Source: Paracoccus aerius
GTDB taxonomy: Bacteria; Pseudomonadota; Alphaproteobacteria; Rhodobacterales; Rhodobacteraceae
DNA: 64,000 bases
Direction of reading: 5' to 3'
Assembly (NCBI RefSeq): GCF_014656455.1
Contig: NZ_BNCL01000009.1
Span: forward strand, 1-64,000
The position numbers and the translations under genes were made by a program. The notes below the pieces were generated by a model that worked only from the letters and a program-made list of their open reading frames with translations, made no database searches and was not told the origin of the DNA. This document shows, one piece after another, positions 54,611 to 64,000 of the stretch; the stretch's first letter is position 1; every line of letters starts with the position of its first letter.

Positions 54611-55768
54611 ATGCGGCGAATCTCGATCTTCGGGGCCACGGGGTCCGTGGGCGCGAACGGCGTCGACCTGATCCGCCGCGCGGGCGGGCCTGACGCCTAT
54701 CACACCGTTGCCCTGACGGGCGGGCGCAACATCGCAAGGCTTGCCCGCATGGCGCGCGACCTGCGGGCCGAGGTGGCGGTGACCGCGCATCCCGAACTGC
54801 TGGACGACCTGCGCGACGCCTTGGCCGGCAGCGGGGTTCAGGCCGCCGCCGGACCGGATGCCCTGGTCGAGGCCGCGCAACGGCCAGCCGACTGGGTGCT
54901 GTCGGCCATCGTCGGCGCGGCGGGGCTTGTGCCGGGCCTGACGGCGCTTGCCCAAGGGGGCATTCTGGCGCTTGCCAACAAGGAATCGCTGGTCTGCGCG
55001 GGGCCACTGCTGCGCCGGGCCGCCGCCGCCAGTGGCGCCAGGATCCTGCCGGTCGATTCCGAACATTCCGCAATTTTCCAGGCGCTTGGTCCGGAAAAGC
55101 TGGAATCCGTCAAGGACGTGACCATTACCGCCTCGGGCGGGGCGTTCCGCGACTGGCCGCTGGAACGGCTGGCCGCCGCGACGGTTGCCGAGGCATCCAC
55201 CCATCCCAACTGGGCGATGGGGCAGCGCATCACGATCGACAGCGCCTCGATGTTCAACAAGGCGATGGAAGTGATAGAGGCGAAGGAGTTCTTCGGCCTC
55301 CCGCCCGACCGGATCAAGGTGCTGGTCCACCCGGAATCCATCATCCATGCGATGGTCAGCCATGTGGACGGCGGCACCATCGCCCATCTCGGCGCGCCCG
55401 ACATGCGCCACGCCATCGGATACGCCCTGCATTGGCCCGACCGCGCCCCCCTTCCGGTCGCGCCCCTGGATCTGGCCGCGCTTGGCAGCCTGACCTTCCG
55501 CGCGCCGGACGAGGTCCGCTGGCCCGCCCTGCGCCTTGCCCGAGAGGTGATGGCCGCCGGCGGCATGGCGGGCGCGGTGTTCAACGCCGCCAAGGAACAG
55601 GCGCTTGACGACTTCATCGCCGGGCGAATCCGCTTCACCGCCATGGCGCCTCGCGTGGAAATGACCTTGCAGGCCCTGTCGGGGCGGGACGGTTTCGGCC
55701 ATGATCCGGCCGATCTGGACACCGTCCTGCACTGGGACCACGAAGCACGCAAGGAAGCCGCCGCATGA
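54611..55768 (+). CDS. dxr: 1-deoxy-D-xylulose 5-phosphate reductoisomerase
   Basis: The 385-residue protein has ISIFGATGSVGANGVDLIRR (NADPH) and VDSEHSAIFQAL with metal ligands. It commits DXP to MEP in isoprenoid synthesis, feeding UppS. It overlaps rseP by ATGA. Confidence 0.95.
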   Translation: MRRISIFGATGSVGANGVDLIRRAGGPDAYHTVALTGGRNIARLARMARDLRAEVAVTAHPELLDDLRDALAGSGVQAAAGPDALVEAAQRPADWVLSAIVGAAGLVPGLTALAQGGILALANKESLVCAGPLLRRAAAASGARILPVDSEHSAIFQALGPEKLESVKDVTITASGGAFRDWPLERLAAATVAEASTHPNWAMGQRITIDSASMFNKAMEVIEAKEFFGLPPDRIKVLVHPESIIHAMVSHVDGGTIAHLGAPDMRHAIGYALHWPDRAPLPVAPLDLAALGSLTFRAPDEVRWPALRLAREVMAAGGMAGAVFNAAKEQALDDFIAGRIRFTAMAPRVEMTLQALSGRDGFGHDPADLDTVLHWDHEARKEAAA

Positions 55769-57096
55769 CCGACCTGATCCCGCAATTCGGAGGCACGCTG
55801 TGGACGCTGGCCGCGTTCTTCGTGGCCCTGGCGGTGATCGTCACGGTCCACGAATTCGGCCATTACTATATCGGCAGGCTGTCGGGCATCCGGGCCGAGG
55901 TCTTCTCGGTCGGGTTCGGTCCGCGCCTGATCTCGCGCCGCGACCGGCGGGGAACGCTGTGGCAATTGGCGGCGATCCCGCTGGGCGGATATGTGCGCTT
56001 CCTGGGCGACGCCAATGCCGCAAGCGCAGGACCGGGACAAGCCGTCGATCCCGCCCTGCGGCGGCAGACGCTGACCGGCGCGCCGCTGTGGGCGCGGTTT
56101 GCCACGCTGCTGGCCGGTCCGGTGTTCAACTTCATCCTCTCGATCCTAGTCTTTGGCGGCTTTGCACTGTTCCAGGGCATTCCGGCGGACGAGCCGCAGG
56201 TTGGCACCATTGCCGAGGCTCCGCCGGGCGTGGTCAACGAATTGCAGCCGGGGGACCGGATCCTGGCCCTGGGTGGCCAGCCCGTCGAAACCTGGCGCGA
56301 CATTGGCCGCATCGCTGAAGCGCTGCCGCTGGCCGATCACCAGGACTGGACGGTGCTGCGCGACGGCGCAGAAACCACCGTCCGTGGCCCCGACCCTGTT
56401 CCCGCCCGGATCAGCGGCGTGGCCCCGCGCAGTGCGGCAGCCGATGCCGGGCTGCGGGCGGGTGATGTGGTCATGGCCATCGAAGGCCGGCCTGTCAGCC
56501 GCTTTTCGCAATTGCGCGCGGCGGTCGAGGCCGCCGAAGGCCAACCGGTGGCCCTTCAGGTCTGGCGGCCGGGTGCGGGGGTGGCGGATTACACGCTGGT
56601 CCCGAAGATGCAGGATCTTCCGGCCGAGGGCGGCGGATACGAGCGCCGCTGGCTGATCGGCGTGACAGGCGGCGAAAGCTTCTTTGCGCCCGCCACCCGC
56701 AGCGCCGGGCCGCTGGAGTCGCTGTGGCTGGGTGTCGTGCAAACTTGGGGGATCATCACCTCGTCCCTGTCGGGGATGTGGGCGATGATCTCGGGGCAGA
56801 TTGACAGCTGCAACCTGGGCGGGGCGATCAGCATCGCGGAAAGCACCGGGCAGGCGGCAAGCGCGGGGGGCGGCAACTTCCTGTGGTGGATCGCGGTCCT
56901 GTCGGCGGCCATCGGGTTCCTGAACCTGCTGCCGATCCCCGTCTTGGATGGCGGGCACCTTATGTTCTACACCTGGGAGGCCCTGACTGGCCGCCCGCCG
57001 TCGGACAAGGCGCTGAATCTGCTGACGGCCATCGGGATGGCTGCGGTGCTGTCTCTGATGATTTTCGGTCTCAGCAACGATCTTTTCTGCCCCTAG
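55765..57096 (+). CDS. rseP: site-2 protease RseP
   Basis: The 443-residue membrane metalloprotease has VTVHEFGHYY (HExxH) in the first span, two PDZ-like regions (about 145-290) and the LPIPVLDGGHL (LDG) motif near the C-terminus. It cleaves membrane anti-sigma factors and remnant signal peptides. Confidence 0.95.
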   Translation: MTDLIPQFGGTLWTLAAFFVALAVIVTVHEFGHYYIGRLSGIRAEVFSVGFGPRLISRRDRRGTLWQLAAIPLGGYVRFLGDANAASAGPGQAVDPALRRQTLTGAPLWARFATLLAGPVFNFILSILVFGGFALFQGIPADEPQVGTIAEAPPGVVNELQPGDRILALGGQPVETWRDIGRIAEALPLADHQDWTVLRDGAETTVRGPDPVPARISGVAPRSAAADAGLRAGDVVMAIEGRPVSRFSQLRAAVEAAEGQPVALQVWRPGAGVADYTLVPKMQDLPAEGGGYERRWLIGVTGGESFFAPATRSAGPLESLWLGVVQTWGIITSSLSGMWAMISGQIDSCNLGGAISIAESTGQAASAGGGNFLWWIAVLSAAIGFLNLLPIPVLDGGHLMFYTWEALTGRPPSDKALNLLTAIGMAAVLSLMIFGLSNDLFCP

Positions 57097-57201
57097 GGCG
57101 CGATGCGCTTTTGACAGGGCAGGCGGTTTGATGCACAAGCTTGACGCAAAAGAAGGCGCCGCAAGCAGCGCCGTTGCAGGCTGACGACAAGAGGGGCAGC
57201 A

Positions 57202-59508
57202 ATGACACGGAAACTGGGCAGGGGCGCGGTCGCCCTGGTGACGGCCTTGACGATCGCGGCCCCTGCGGCTCTGATCCCTGCCGCGGCTTCGGCCTATGTC
57301 TTCAACGACGTGCGGATCGAAGGATCGTCGCGGGTCGAACCGGCCACGGTCCTGTCCTATACCAACATCGCGCGCGGCCAGGACGTGTCGGCGGGCGAAT
57401 TGAACGACGCGCTGCAACGCCTGCAGAATTCGGGCCTGTTCGAGACGGTCGAGATCGTGCCCCAGGGCAATGTCCTGGTGATCCGCGTCAGCGAATACCC
57501 GACGATCAACCAGATCAGCTTCGAGGGCAACCGCCGCATCAACGACGAGCAACTGTCCCAGGTCGTCCAAAGCCAGTCGCGCCGCGTTTATCAGCCCAGC
57601 CAGGCCATCCAGGACGCCAACAACATCGCCCAGGCCTATGCGGCGCAGGGCCGCCTGGCCGCACGCGTCGACCCGCGCATCATCCGCCGCAGCGACAACC
57701 GCGTTGACCTGGTCTTCGAGATTCGCGAAGGCAACGTCACGGAAATCGAGCGCATCGGCTTTACCGGCAACCGCGCCTTCAGTGACCGCCGGCTGCGCAA
57801 CGTGCTGGATACCAAGCAGGCAGGCATCCTGCGCACCTTCATCCGCCGCGACACCTTTGCGCCGGAACGGCTGCAGCTTGACGAACAGTTGCTGACCGAC
57901 TTCTATCGTTCGCGCGGTTACGCTGACTTCCGCGTTCAGGCCGTGGCGCCTGAAATCGCGCGGGAACGCGACGCCTTCTATATCACCTTCAACATCCAGG
58001 AAGGCCCGCGCTATCGCTTTGCGCAGGTCAACACGGTGTCCGAAATTCCGGGCGTGGATGCGGCGCCCTTCGCGGCGCAGAACCGCGTGGGCCGGGGCGA
58101 CGTCTACAACCCTGCCGCAATCGACAACACCATCCGCCGGATGGAGACGATCGCGCTGCAGCAGGGGCTGAACTTCGTCAATATCGAGCCCCGCGTGACG
58201 CGCAACCCGCAGAACCAGACGCTGGACCTGACCTTCGCCTTGACGCGCGGCCCGCGCGTCTTTGTCGAACGCATCGACATCGAGGGCAACACGACCACGC
58301 TGGACCAGGTGATCCGTCGCCAGTTCAACACGGTCGAGGGCGATCCCTTCAACCCGCGTGAAATCCGCAACGCAGCCGAACGCATCCGCGCGCTTGGCTA
58401 TTTCAGCGACGCGCAGGTCAACAGCCGCCCCGGCAGCAGCGACGAACAGGTGATCGTCGACGTGAACGTGGAAGAACAGCCGACCGGATCGCTGTCCTTT
58501 GGCGCGTCCTATGGCGTCGCCTCGGGCGTGGGCCTGAACGCGTCGCTGCAGGAAAACAACTTCCTGGGCCGCGGCCAGACGGTCGGGCTGTCCATCTCGA
58601 CCGCGGATGGCGACCAGTCATCGTCGCTGACCTTCATCGAGCCGTATTTCCTGGGCCGCGACCTGCGCTTCGGCTTCAACACCTATTACAACGTCACCGA
58701 AAGCCTGAACTCGGACTACAACACCCGGTCCGTCGGCGTGCGTCCGTCGATCGAGTTTCCGATCTCGCAGAACGGCCGTCTGGAACTGCGCTATCGCCTG
58801 TCCAAGGAAACCCTGGGCGGGGTCGAGGACGACAGCTCGCAATTGCTGCAGAACGAGGAAGGACAGCGCGTCACCTCGGCGCTTGGCTACAGCTACCTGT
58901 GGGACACGCGCATCACCGGGCTGGACCCGCTGACCAGCTATAAACTGCGCTTCTCGCAGGATTTCGCGGGCTTGGGCGGCGACACGAAAAGCGTGACCAC
59001 AAGCGCCCTGGCCGGGGTGGAAAGCAACGCCTGGCGCGAGGAGGTGACCCTGCGCGCCGAGTTCGAGGCGGGCGGGATCTTTTCCTATGACGACTATTCC
59101 ACCTGGATCCTTGACCGCTATCGGGGCGGCACGCGCATCCGCGGCTTCGAACCCAACGGCATCGGTCCGCGCGACCTGAATGCCGAAAACCAGGACGGCT
59201 TGGGCGGCAACTATTTCTGGGTCGTCCGGACCGAGGCCCAGTTCCCCATCGGCCTGCCCGAGGAATACGGCATCTCGGGCGGTCTGTTCGCCGATGTCGG
59301 TTCGATCTGGGGTCTGGACACGACAGTCGGAACCCCTGGCCCGAATGGCGAGATTGACGATTCAATGTATGTCCGCGCCTCGGTCGGCGCGTCGATTTTC
59401 TGGACCACGCCCATCGGGCCGCTGCGCTTCAACTTCTCGAAGGCGGTCAAGAAGGAAGACTATGACGAGGAACAGAACTTCGACCTGACCATCTCGACGC
59501 GGTTCTGA
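57202..59508 (+). CDS. bamA: outer-membrane assembly factor BamA
   Basis: The 768-residue protein has a signal peptide to about residue 32 (ALIPAAASA), five POTRA domains up to about 420, then the 16-strand barrel with RGGTRIRGFEPNGIG and the C-terminal ...STRF terminus. It inserts outer-membrane barrels. A TTGACA lies at 57111 but no matching -10 was found. It overlaps the next gene by TGATG. Confidence 0.96.
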   Translation: MTRKLGRGAVALVTALTIAAPAALIPAAASAYVFNDVRIEGSSRVEPATVLSYTNIARGQDVSAGELNDALQRLQNSGLFETVEIVPQGNVLVIRVSEYPTINQISFEGNRRINDEQLSQVVQSQSRRVYQPSQAIQDANNIAQAYAAQGRLAARVDPRIIRRSDNRVDLVFEIREGNVTEIERIGFTGNRAFSDRRLRNVLDTKQAGILRTFIRRDTFAPERLQLDEQLLTDFYRSRGYADFRVQAVAPEIARERDAFYITFNIQEGPRYRFAQVNTVSEIPGVDAAPFAAQNRVGRGDVYNPAAIDNTIRRMETIALQQGLNFVNIEPRVTRNPQNQTLDLTFALTRGPRVFVERIDIEGNTTTLDQVIRRQFNTVEGDPFNPREIRNAAERIRALGYFSDAQVNSRPGSSDEQVIVDVNVEEQPTGSLSFGASYGVASGVGLNASLQENNFLGRGQTVGLSISTADGDQSSSLTFIEPYFLGRDLRFGFNTYYNVTESLNSDYNTRSVGVRPSIEFPISQNGRLELRYRLSKETLGGVEDDSSQLLQNEEGQRVTSALGYSYLWDTRITGLDPLTSYKLRFSQDFAGLGGDTKSVTTSALAGVESNAWREEVTLRAEFEAGGIFSYDDYSTWILDRYRGGTRIRGFEPNGIGPRDLNAENQDGLGGNYFWVVRTEAQFPIGLPEEYGISGGLFADVGSIWGLDTTVGTPGPNGEIDDSMYVRASVGASIFWTTPIGPLRFNFSKAVKKEDYDEEQNFDLTISTRF

Positions 59509-60164
59509 TGGGGCTGGCGCGGGGACTGGCGGTCGTCGCGCTGCTGGCCTTGCCGGGCCTTGCCCTGGGGCAGGCGGTGCCGGGGGACCAGCCTCCCGCC
59601 GCGGCGCCCCCGGCAACGCCCGAGGCGCCGCCATTGCCTTCGCGCACGATCCAAAGCCCGCGCGACGCCAAGCCCGTTGCGGCGCCGATCCTGACGGTCG
59701 ATCAGGACGTGCTGTTCGCGGCCTCTGAATGGGGCAAGCGGACGCAGCGGATTTTGGAGGAAGAAGGCGGCAAGATCGAGGCCGAGAATGAACGCCTGGC
59801 CGCGCAACTGTCGGACGAGGAGTCGGCGTTGACCCAGCAGCGCGGCACCCTTGACCCCGCCGAGTTCCGCCGACTGGCCGAGGCCTTCGACACCCGCGCG
59901 ACCGAGGTCCGCCGCCAACGCGCGCAGGTGGTCCAGGATCTGAACGCCTGGGCCGAGGCGGACCGCGCCGCCTTCTATCGCGCTGCGCTGCCGCTGATGG
60001 GCGAGATGATGCAGGAACGCGGAGCCGTTGCGGTCCTGGACCGGCGCACGGTCTTCGTGTCGATGGACGCCATCGACATGACGCAGGATCTGGTCAGCCG
60101 CTTGAACGCCGAATTGGGCGACGGGGCAGGGACCGTGCCGCTGAACACGCCCGTCCCGAACTAG
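59508..60164 (+). CDS. OmpH/Skp family periplasmic chaperone
   Basis: The 218-residue protein has a signal peptide (MGLARGLAVVALLALPGLAL) and a long coiled-coil (IEAENERLAAQLSDEESALT), as in Skp/OmpH, with a C-terminal AVLDRRTVFVSMDAIDMTQ. It holds nascent outer-membrane proteins for BamA, the gene before it. Confidence 0.88.
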   Translation: MGLARGLAVVALLALPGLALGQAVPGDQPPAAAPPATPEAPPLPSRTIQSPRDAKPVAAPILTVDQDVLFAASEWGKRTQRILEEEGGKIEAENERLAAQLSDEESALTQQRGTLDPAEFRRLAEAFDTRATEVRRQRAQVVQDLNAWAEADRAAFYRAALPLMGEMMQERGAVAVLDRRTVFVSMDAIDMTQDLVSRLNAELGDGAGTVPLNTPVPN

Positions 60165-61103
60165 TCACGGCAGGCGGGCAAGCCGGTCGGCCAGCAGCCT
60201 GAACAGCCCGTCGCGGTTCACGTGGCGGATGAAGTTGGCATTCGCCGGGCGGTCCGTGACCCGCCACCAGTCGGCGACGGTCATGCCGGTGGTGAACTTG
60301 CCGGTGGTCTCGATTTCCACGTTGATATGGCGGCCGGTGAACAGGTCGGGCCGAAGCAGCCAGGCGATGGTGCAGGGGTCGTGCAAGGGCGCGCCTTCGC
60401 TGCCGTATTTTTCTTTGTCGAAGCGTTCGAAGAAGTCGGTCCAGCTGGCGATCGCCGGACCGCAGCGGCCGGGCAGGGCGCGCATCCCCTCCACCCAGTC
60501 TCGCGAGGTCACCGCCTCGTGGGTGGCATCCAGCGGCATCACGACCAGCGGGACGCCTGCGGCAAAAACCTCGGCCGCGGCCTCGGGATCGACGAAGATG
60601 TTGAACTCGGCCGCGGGGGTGATGTTGCCCACCTCGAAATAGGCGCCGCCCATCAGGACAATCTCTTGCACCCGCTCGACGATGTCGGGGGCCTGGCGGA
60701 AGGCCTGGGCGATGTTGGTCAGGGGGCCGATGGGCACCAAGGTCACGGTGCCGCTGTCTTCGCGGCGCAGCCTGTCGACGATGAAGTCAACCGCGTGCTG
60801 CGTCTGCAGGGGGACCGTGGGCGCGGGCAGTTCGATCCCGTCCAGGCCGGACTTGCCGTGGACATGTTCCGCCGTGACCAGCGGGCGCACCAGCGGGCGG
60901 TCGCAGCCGGCAAAGACCGGGATGTCGGGGCGGCCTGCCAGTTCGACGATCTTGCGTGCATTCAGCTCGGTCAGCGCCAGGGGCACGTTGCCCGCCACGG
61001 CGGTCAGGCCCAGCACCTCAAGCTCGGGGCTGGCAAGGGCCAGAAGGATCGCCACGGCATCGTCTTGGCCGGGATCCGTGTCGATGATGATCTTGCGCGT
61101 CAT
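60165..61103 (-). CDS. nucleoside hydrolase
   Basis: The 312-residue protein has the Ca-binding IIDTDPGQDDAVAI motif and MGGAYFEVGNITPAAEFN of inosine-uridine-preferring nucleoside hydrolases. It splits ribonucleosides for salvage. No transporter genes adjoin. It ends 1 nt after the OmpH gene, tail to tail. Confidence 0.9.
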   Translation of the reverse strand: MTRKIIIDTDPGQDDAVAILLALASPELEVLGLTAVAGNVPLALTELNARKIVELAGRPDIPVFAGCDRPLVRPLVTAEHVHGKSGLDGIELPAPTVPLQTQHAVDFIVDRLRREDSGTVTLVPIGPLTNIAQAFRQAPDIVERVQEIVLMGGAYFEVGNITPAAEFNIFVDPEAAAEVFAAGVPLVVMPLDATHEAVTSRDWVEGMRALPGRCGPAIASWTDFFERFDKEKYGSEGAPLHDPCTIAWLLRPDLFTGRHINVEIETTGKFTTGMTVADWWRVTDRPANANFIRHVNRDGLFRLLADRLARLP

Positions 61104-61225
61104 GCCAACCTCGTGAACCGTCGGGTTCTTGTGAAAGGGAAAATCATGCGGCGCAAGTCCCTTTGCAGATCATGCAGAACAGGCCGCCATTGACCGCCTG
61201 CCCGCCCCGCGATAGGGGCGCAGGC

Positions 61226-63034
61226 ATGGCACGCGCACCCCTTCTTCAACTGTCCGAAATTTCGCTGACCTTTGGCGGCGACCCCGTCTTCGACGGGCTT
61301 TCCCTGACGATCCAGCCCGGCGACCGGGTGGCCCTGGTGGGCCGGAACGGATCGGGCAAATCGACCCTGATGAAGGTCATGGCCGGCCTGGTCGAGGCCG
61401 ACCGGGGCGAGGTCGTCCTGAGCGCGGGCGTATCGACCGGCTACATGGAGCAGGACCCCGACCTGTCAGGATTTGCGACTTTGGGCGAGTTCGCGGCCTC
61501 TGGCCTGCCCGAATCCGAAGCCTACCGCGTCGAGATGGCGGCCGAGGGGCTGAAGTTCGATCCCGCGCGTCCCGTCGCCACCGCCTCGGGCGGGGAACGC
61601 CGCCGCGCAGCGCTTGCACGCCTTCTGGCGCAGGCGCCGGAACTGATGCTTCTGGACGAGCCGACCAACCACCTGGACATCCAGGCGATCGGCTGGCTCG
61701 AGGATCACCTGTCGCAGACCCGGGCTGCCTATGTGCTGATCAGCCACGACCGGGCCTTCCTGCGCCGCCTGACCCGCGCCACCCTGTGGATCGACCGAGG
61801 AGAGGTGCGCCGCCAGGAAAAGGGCTTCGAGGGGTTCGAGGACTGGCGCGAATCCGTCTGGTCGGCCGAGGATGAGGCCCGCCACAAGCTGGACCGCAAG
61901 ATCAAGGCCGAGGCCCGCTGGGCCGTCGAGGGCATCAGCGCCCGGCGCAAGCGCAACCAGGGCCGCGTCCGCGCCCTTGCCGCGCTGCGGGCCGAACGCA
62001 GCGCCCAGATCCGGCGGCAGGGCACGGCGGCCATGGCGCTCGATTCCGGGCCACAGTCGGGCAAGAAGGTGATCGAGGCCAAGGGCATCGCCAAGGCCTT
62101 TGGCGGCCGCACGATCCTGCGCCCCTTCGACCTGCTGGTGAACCGTGGCGACCGGGTGGCCTTTGTCGGACCCAACGGCGCGGGCAAGACCACGCTGATC
62201 AAGATGCTGACCGGCGAGGTTGCGCCCGACGAGGGGACTGTCATGCTGGGCACCAACCTGGAAGTCGCCGTCTTCGACCAGACCCGGTCGCAGTTGAACC
62301 CCGACCAGACCTTGTGGGAATCGCTGACCGGCGATCCCGACATGCGGGTTTCGGGCCGGGCCGACCAGGTCATGGTGCGGGGCCAGCCCAAGCATGTGGT
62401 GGCCTATCTCAAGGATTTCCTGTTCGACGACGCGCAGGCTCGCGCGCCCGTGCGCAGCCTGTCAGGTGGCGAAAAGGCGCGGCTGCTGCTGGCGCGGCTG
62501 ATGGCGCGTCCGTCGAACCTGTTGGTGCTGGACGAACCCACCAACGACCTGGACGTGGAAACGCTGGACCTGCTGCAGGATCTGCTGGGCGAATATGACG
62601 GCACCGTGCTGCTGGTCAGCCACGACCGCGACTTCATCGACCGGGTGGCCGACACCACCGTCGCGATGGAAGGCGACGGCCGGGCGACGGTCTATGCCGG
62701 AGGCTGGTCCGATTACCGTGCGCAGCGGGGCGACGATACGCCCGACGCCGTGTCCGAAACAGCCCGCAAGGCAGCGGCGCCGGCCGACCGCCCCAAGGCC
62801 GCCAAGTCGGGCCTGTCCTTCACCGAGCGCCACCGCCTCGACGCGCTGCCCGCCGTGATCGAGCGGCTGGAGGCCGAGATCGGCAAGCTGATCCAGTTCC
62901 TGGCCCAGCCCGACCTGTTCACGGCGGCGCCCGCCAAGTTCCAGAAGGCGACCGAGGCCTTGGCCGAACGCCAGCAGGCCCTGGCCGCCGCCGAGGAAGA
63001 GTGGCTGGCTCTTGAGGAAAAGGCCGAGGGCTAG
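61226..63034 (+). CDS. uup: ABC-F ATPase, Uup-like
   Basis: The 602-residue protein has two ABC domains: ALVGRNGSGKSTLM, ASGGERRRAALARLL and LLDEPTNHLD, then FVGPNGAGKTTLI, LSGGEKARLLLARLM and VLDEPTNDLD. There is no membrane domain. A C-terminal coiled coil (AVIERLEAEIGKLIQF) matches Uup, which aids ribosome or replication-fork function. ATG 61226 was chosen over upstream frame. Confidence 0.88.
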   Translation: MARAPLLQLSEISLTFGGDPVFDGLSLTIQPGDRVALVGRNGSGKSTLMKVMAGLVEADRGEVVLSAGVSTGYMEQDPDLSGFATLGEFAASGLPESEAYRVEMAAEGLKFDPARPVATASGGERRRAALARLLAQAPELMLLDEPTNHLDIQAIGWLEDHLSQTRAAYVLISHDRAFLRRLTRATLWIDRGEVRRQEKGFEGFEDWRESVWSAEDEARHKLDRKIKAEARWAVEGISARRKRNQGRVRALAALRAERSAQIRRQGTAAMALDSGPQSGKKVIEAKGIAKAFGGRTILRPFDLLVNRGDRVAFVGPNGAGKTTLIKMLTGEVAPDEGTVMLGTNLEVAVFDQTRSQLNPDQTLWESLTGDPDMRVSGRADQVMVRGQPKHVVAYLKDFLFDDAQARAPVRSLSGGEKARLLLARLMARPSNLLVLDEPTNDLDVETLDLLQDLLGEYDGTVLLVSHDRDFIDRVADTTVAMEGDGRATVYAGGWSDYRAQRGDDTPDAVSETARKAAAPADRPKAAKSGLSFTERHRLDALPAVIERLEAEIGKLIQFLAQPDLFTAAPAKFQKATEALAERQQALAAAEEEWLALEEKAEG

Positions 63035-64000
63035 GCTCCTCGCGCGCCGTGCTGGCTGATCCAGCCATGCGCGAACTTGATCTTTTCGCGGATCTTCGGG
63101 GTCAGGATGAAGGGATACAGGTCGGAATTGTCCAGGGCGCGATTGATGTCGTTGATGGCGATGGCGACCTCGGCCGCAATCGTCAGCAGATGGTCCGCGT
63201 CCGTTTCCGCATAGGGCTGATAGTTGGCAGGAATGCCCTTCATCATCAGGCCCGCGCTGACGAAGCTGTCGGTGAAATCCACCATGTGCAGCAGATGCGC
63301 GACGGTTTCAGCCCAGTCCTCGTGCGGGTGCGAGGTGGCATATGCCGTGATGAAGTCCTCTCCGGGATCCTTGGGGTTGTTGTAATGCTCTTGCAGGGCT
63401 GCCGCGTAATCGGCGGATTCGTCCCCGAATAGGGCGCGGAACTCGTCCTGGAAACCTGGCGCGGCGGTCAGCCGGTCGAACAGGAAATGGGCCAGCTCGT
63501 GGCGGAAGTGTCCGACCATCGAACGATACTGCTCGCCCAGTTCCTGCTGGCGCTTGACGCGGATCAGCTCGTCCGCCTCGGTGACATTGATGACGATCTC
63601 GCCATTGTCATGGCCCATCATGATCTGCTCGGCCCGGCCGGCGCCAGTGTTTTCCGACAGCATCTGGAAGCGCGGGCGCATTCCCCCGTCGGCATCGGTG
63701 AACCACTGCCAGTTGGACAGGTTGGCCAGAACCCACCGCTTCGCCCGTTCCGCCCGTTCCAGAAGCTGCTGGTTGTCGCCGATATGCAGGGCGGGAACAA
63801 CATCGGACATGCAGCAGGACCGGCACAGGGTTTCGCCGGGAATGGCGACCCAGTTGCACTGGATCGCGTCGCGGTTGGCGCAGGGGTCAGCCTCGTTCAG
63901 CATGGCGCGCGCCTCGGGGTCATAGAACAGCGCGGCGCCGCAGGCGCAGAACAGGTTCTCGAAATAAACGCGGGAGTCGCAGGCGGGGCAGGTGAAACTC
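63031..64000 (-). CDS. putative zinc-binding metallopeptidase (partial at window end)
   Basis: The frame is open to the right edge, so the true start is outside. The visible N-terminal part is a zinc ribbon (TCPAC, CAC, FYDPEARAM), followed by CRSCC, and a peptidase domain with GHFRHELAHFLFD (HExxH) and a downstream EDFITAYATSHPHEDWAE. This matches the PF15887-type zinc-ribbon peptidase. It overlaps the uup stop by 4 nt. Confidence 0.85.
   Translation of the reverse strand, partial: SFTCPACDSRVYFENLFCACGAALFYDPEARAMLNEADPCANRDAIQCNWVAIPGETLCRSCCMSDVVPALHIGDNQQLLERAERAKRWVLANLSNWQWFTDADGGMRPRFQMLSENTGAGRAEQIMMGHDNGEIVINVTEADELIRVKRQQELGEQYRSMVGHFRHELAHFLFDRLTAAPGFQDEFRALFGDESADYAAALQEHYNNPKDPGEDFITAYATSHPHEDWAETVAHLLHMVDFTDSFVSAGLMMKGIPANYQPYAETDADHLLTIAAEVAIAINDINRALDNSDLYPFILTPKIREKIKFAHGWISQHGARGA

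Noticed and set aside
53654..55741. A 695-residue leftward frame opposite cdsA and dxr
   Set aside because: High-GC shadow of two well-supported genes.
57111..57139. TTGACA upstream of bamA as a promoter
   Set aside because: No acceptable -10 box at 16-18 bp; the position alone is not enough.

Overview
The window looks like a piece of a high-GC alphaproteobacterial chromosome of the Rhodobacteraceae/Paracoccaceae type, most like Paracoccus. The basis is family recognition: RpoH, class I lysyl-tRNA synthetase, a permuted two-piece tmRNA with tag ANDNRAPVALAA, SspB-alpha, UPF0262, DUF2948, DUF6476, and the order pyrH-frr-uppS-cdsA-dxr-rseP-bamA-ompH. It has two parts.

Positions 1 to about 19.4 kb are an accessory element with phage-type early genes. 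Its right boundary is probably tRNA-Arg(CCG) at 19567-19643, and its left end is outside the window. A leftward CI-like repressor (431-1048) faces a Cro-like gene. Rightward follow a RuvC-like nuclease, a TOPRIM primase-helicase, many small overlapping ORFs, an 885-residue helicase/DNA-methyltransferase fusion, an ASCH-like protein, a stand-alone DnaA domain IV-like protein, a ParB-like protein, a RecD/Dda-like helicase, an excisionase and a tyrosine integrase. No capsid, terminase or tail genes are visible. Copies of a 15-bp inverted repeat, TAGGA-N5-TCCTA, sit at four places: a leftward promoter near 160-190, the cI/cro region, 6.15-6.20 kb and 14.24-14.30 kb. At three of them the repeat covers a TATTTC -10 box lying 17 bp from a TTGNNN -35 box, so one repressor could control the whole element. 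An AT-rich RTX lipase-like gene lies between integrase and tRNA. The extreme left edge resembles an IS21-family terminus.

From 19.7 kb to the end is dense core chromosome. 19.7-30.4 kb: rpoH, rluD, ubiK, lgt, midA-like, pgeF, nadD, dacB, terB-like, lysS. 30.4-35.2 kb (leftward): recR, ybaB, dnaX, a DnaJ/TerB protein, GNAT, trpA. 35.3-40.9 kb: LysR, DUF1127, then a leftward operon of a tiny ORF, murA, DUF2948, hisD, UPF0262 and LMW-PTP. 41.0-50.5 kb: tRNA-Thr, prfC, sspB, ssrA, a PepSY-like protein, gnd, a thioesterase, pdxY, MOSC, ppx/gppA, rlmE, AraC. 50.6-60.2 kb: miaA, then the ribosome-recycling/isoprenoid/outer-membrane series pyrH, frr, uppS, cdsA, dxr, rseP, bamA, skp-like. 60.2-64 kb: nucleoside hydrolase, Uup-like ABC-F protein, and a zinc metallopeptidase cut by the window end.

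Functional links: ssrA and sspB (tagging and delivery of stalled-ribosome products to ClpXP) are adjacent. The frr-to-skp block joins translation recycling, undecaprenyl and isoprenoid synthesis, phospholipid synthesis and outer-membrane protein assembly. Several starts in both regions overlap the previous stop (ATGA or TGATG), indicating tight operons.
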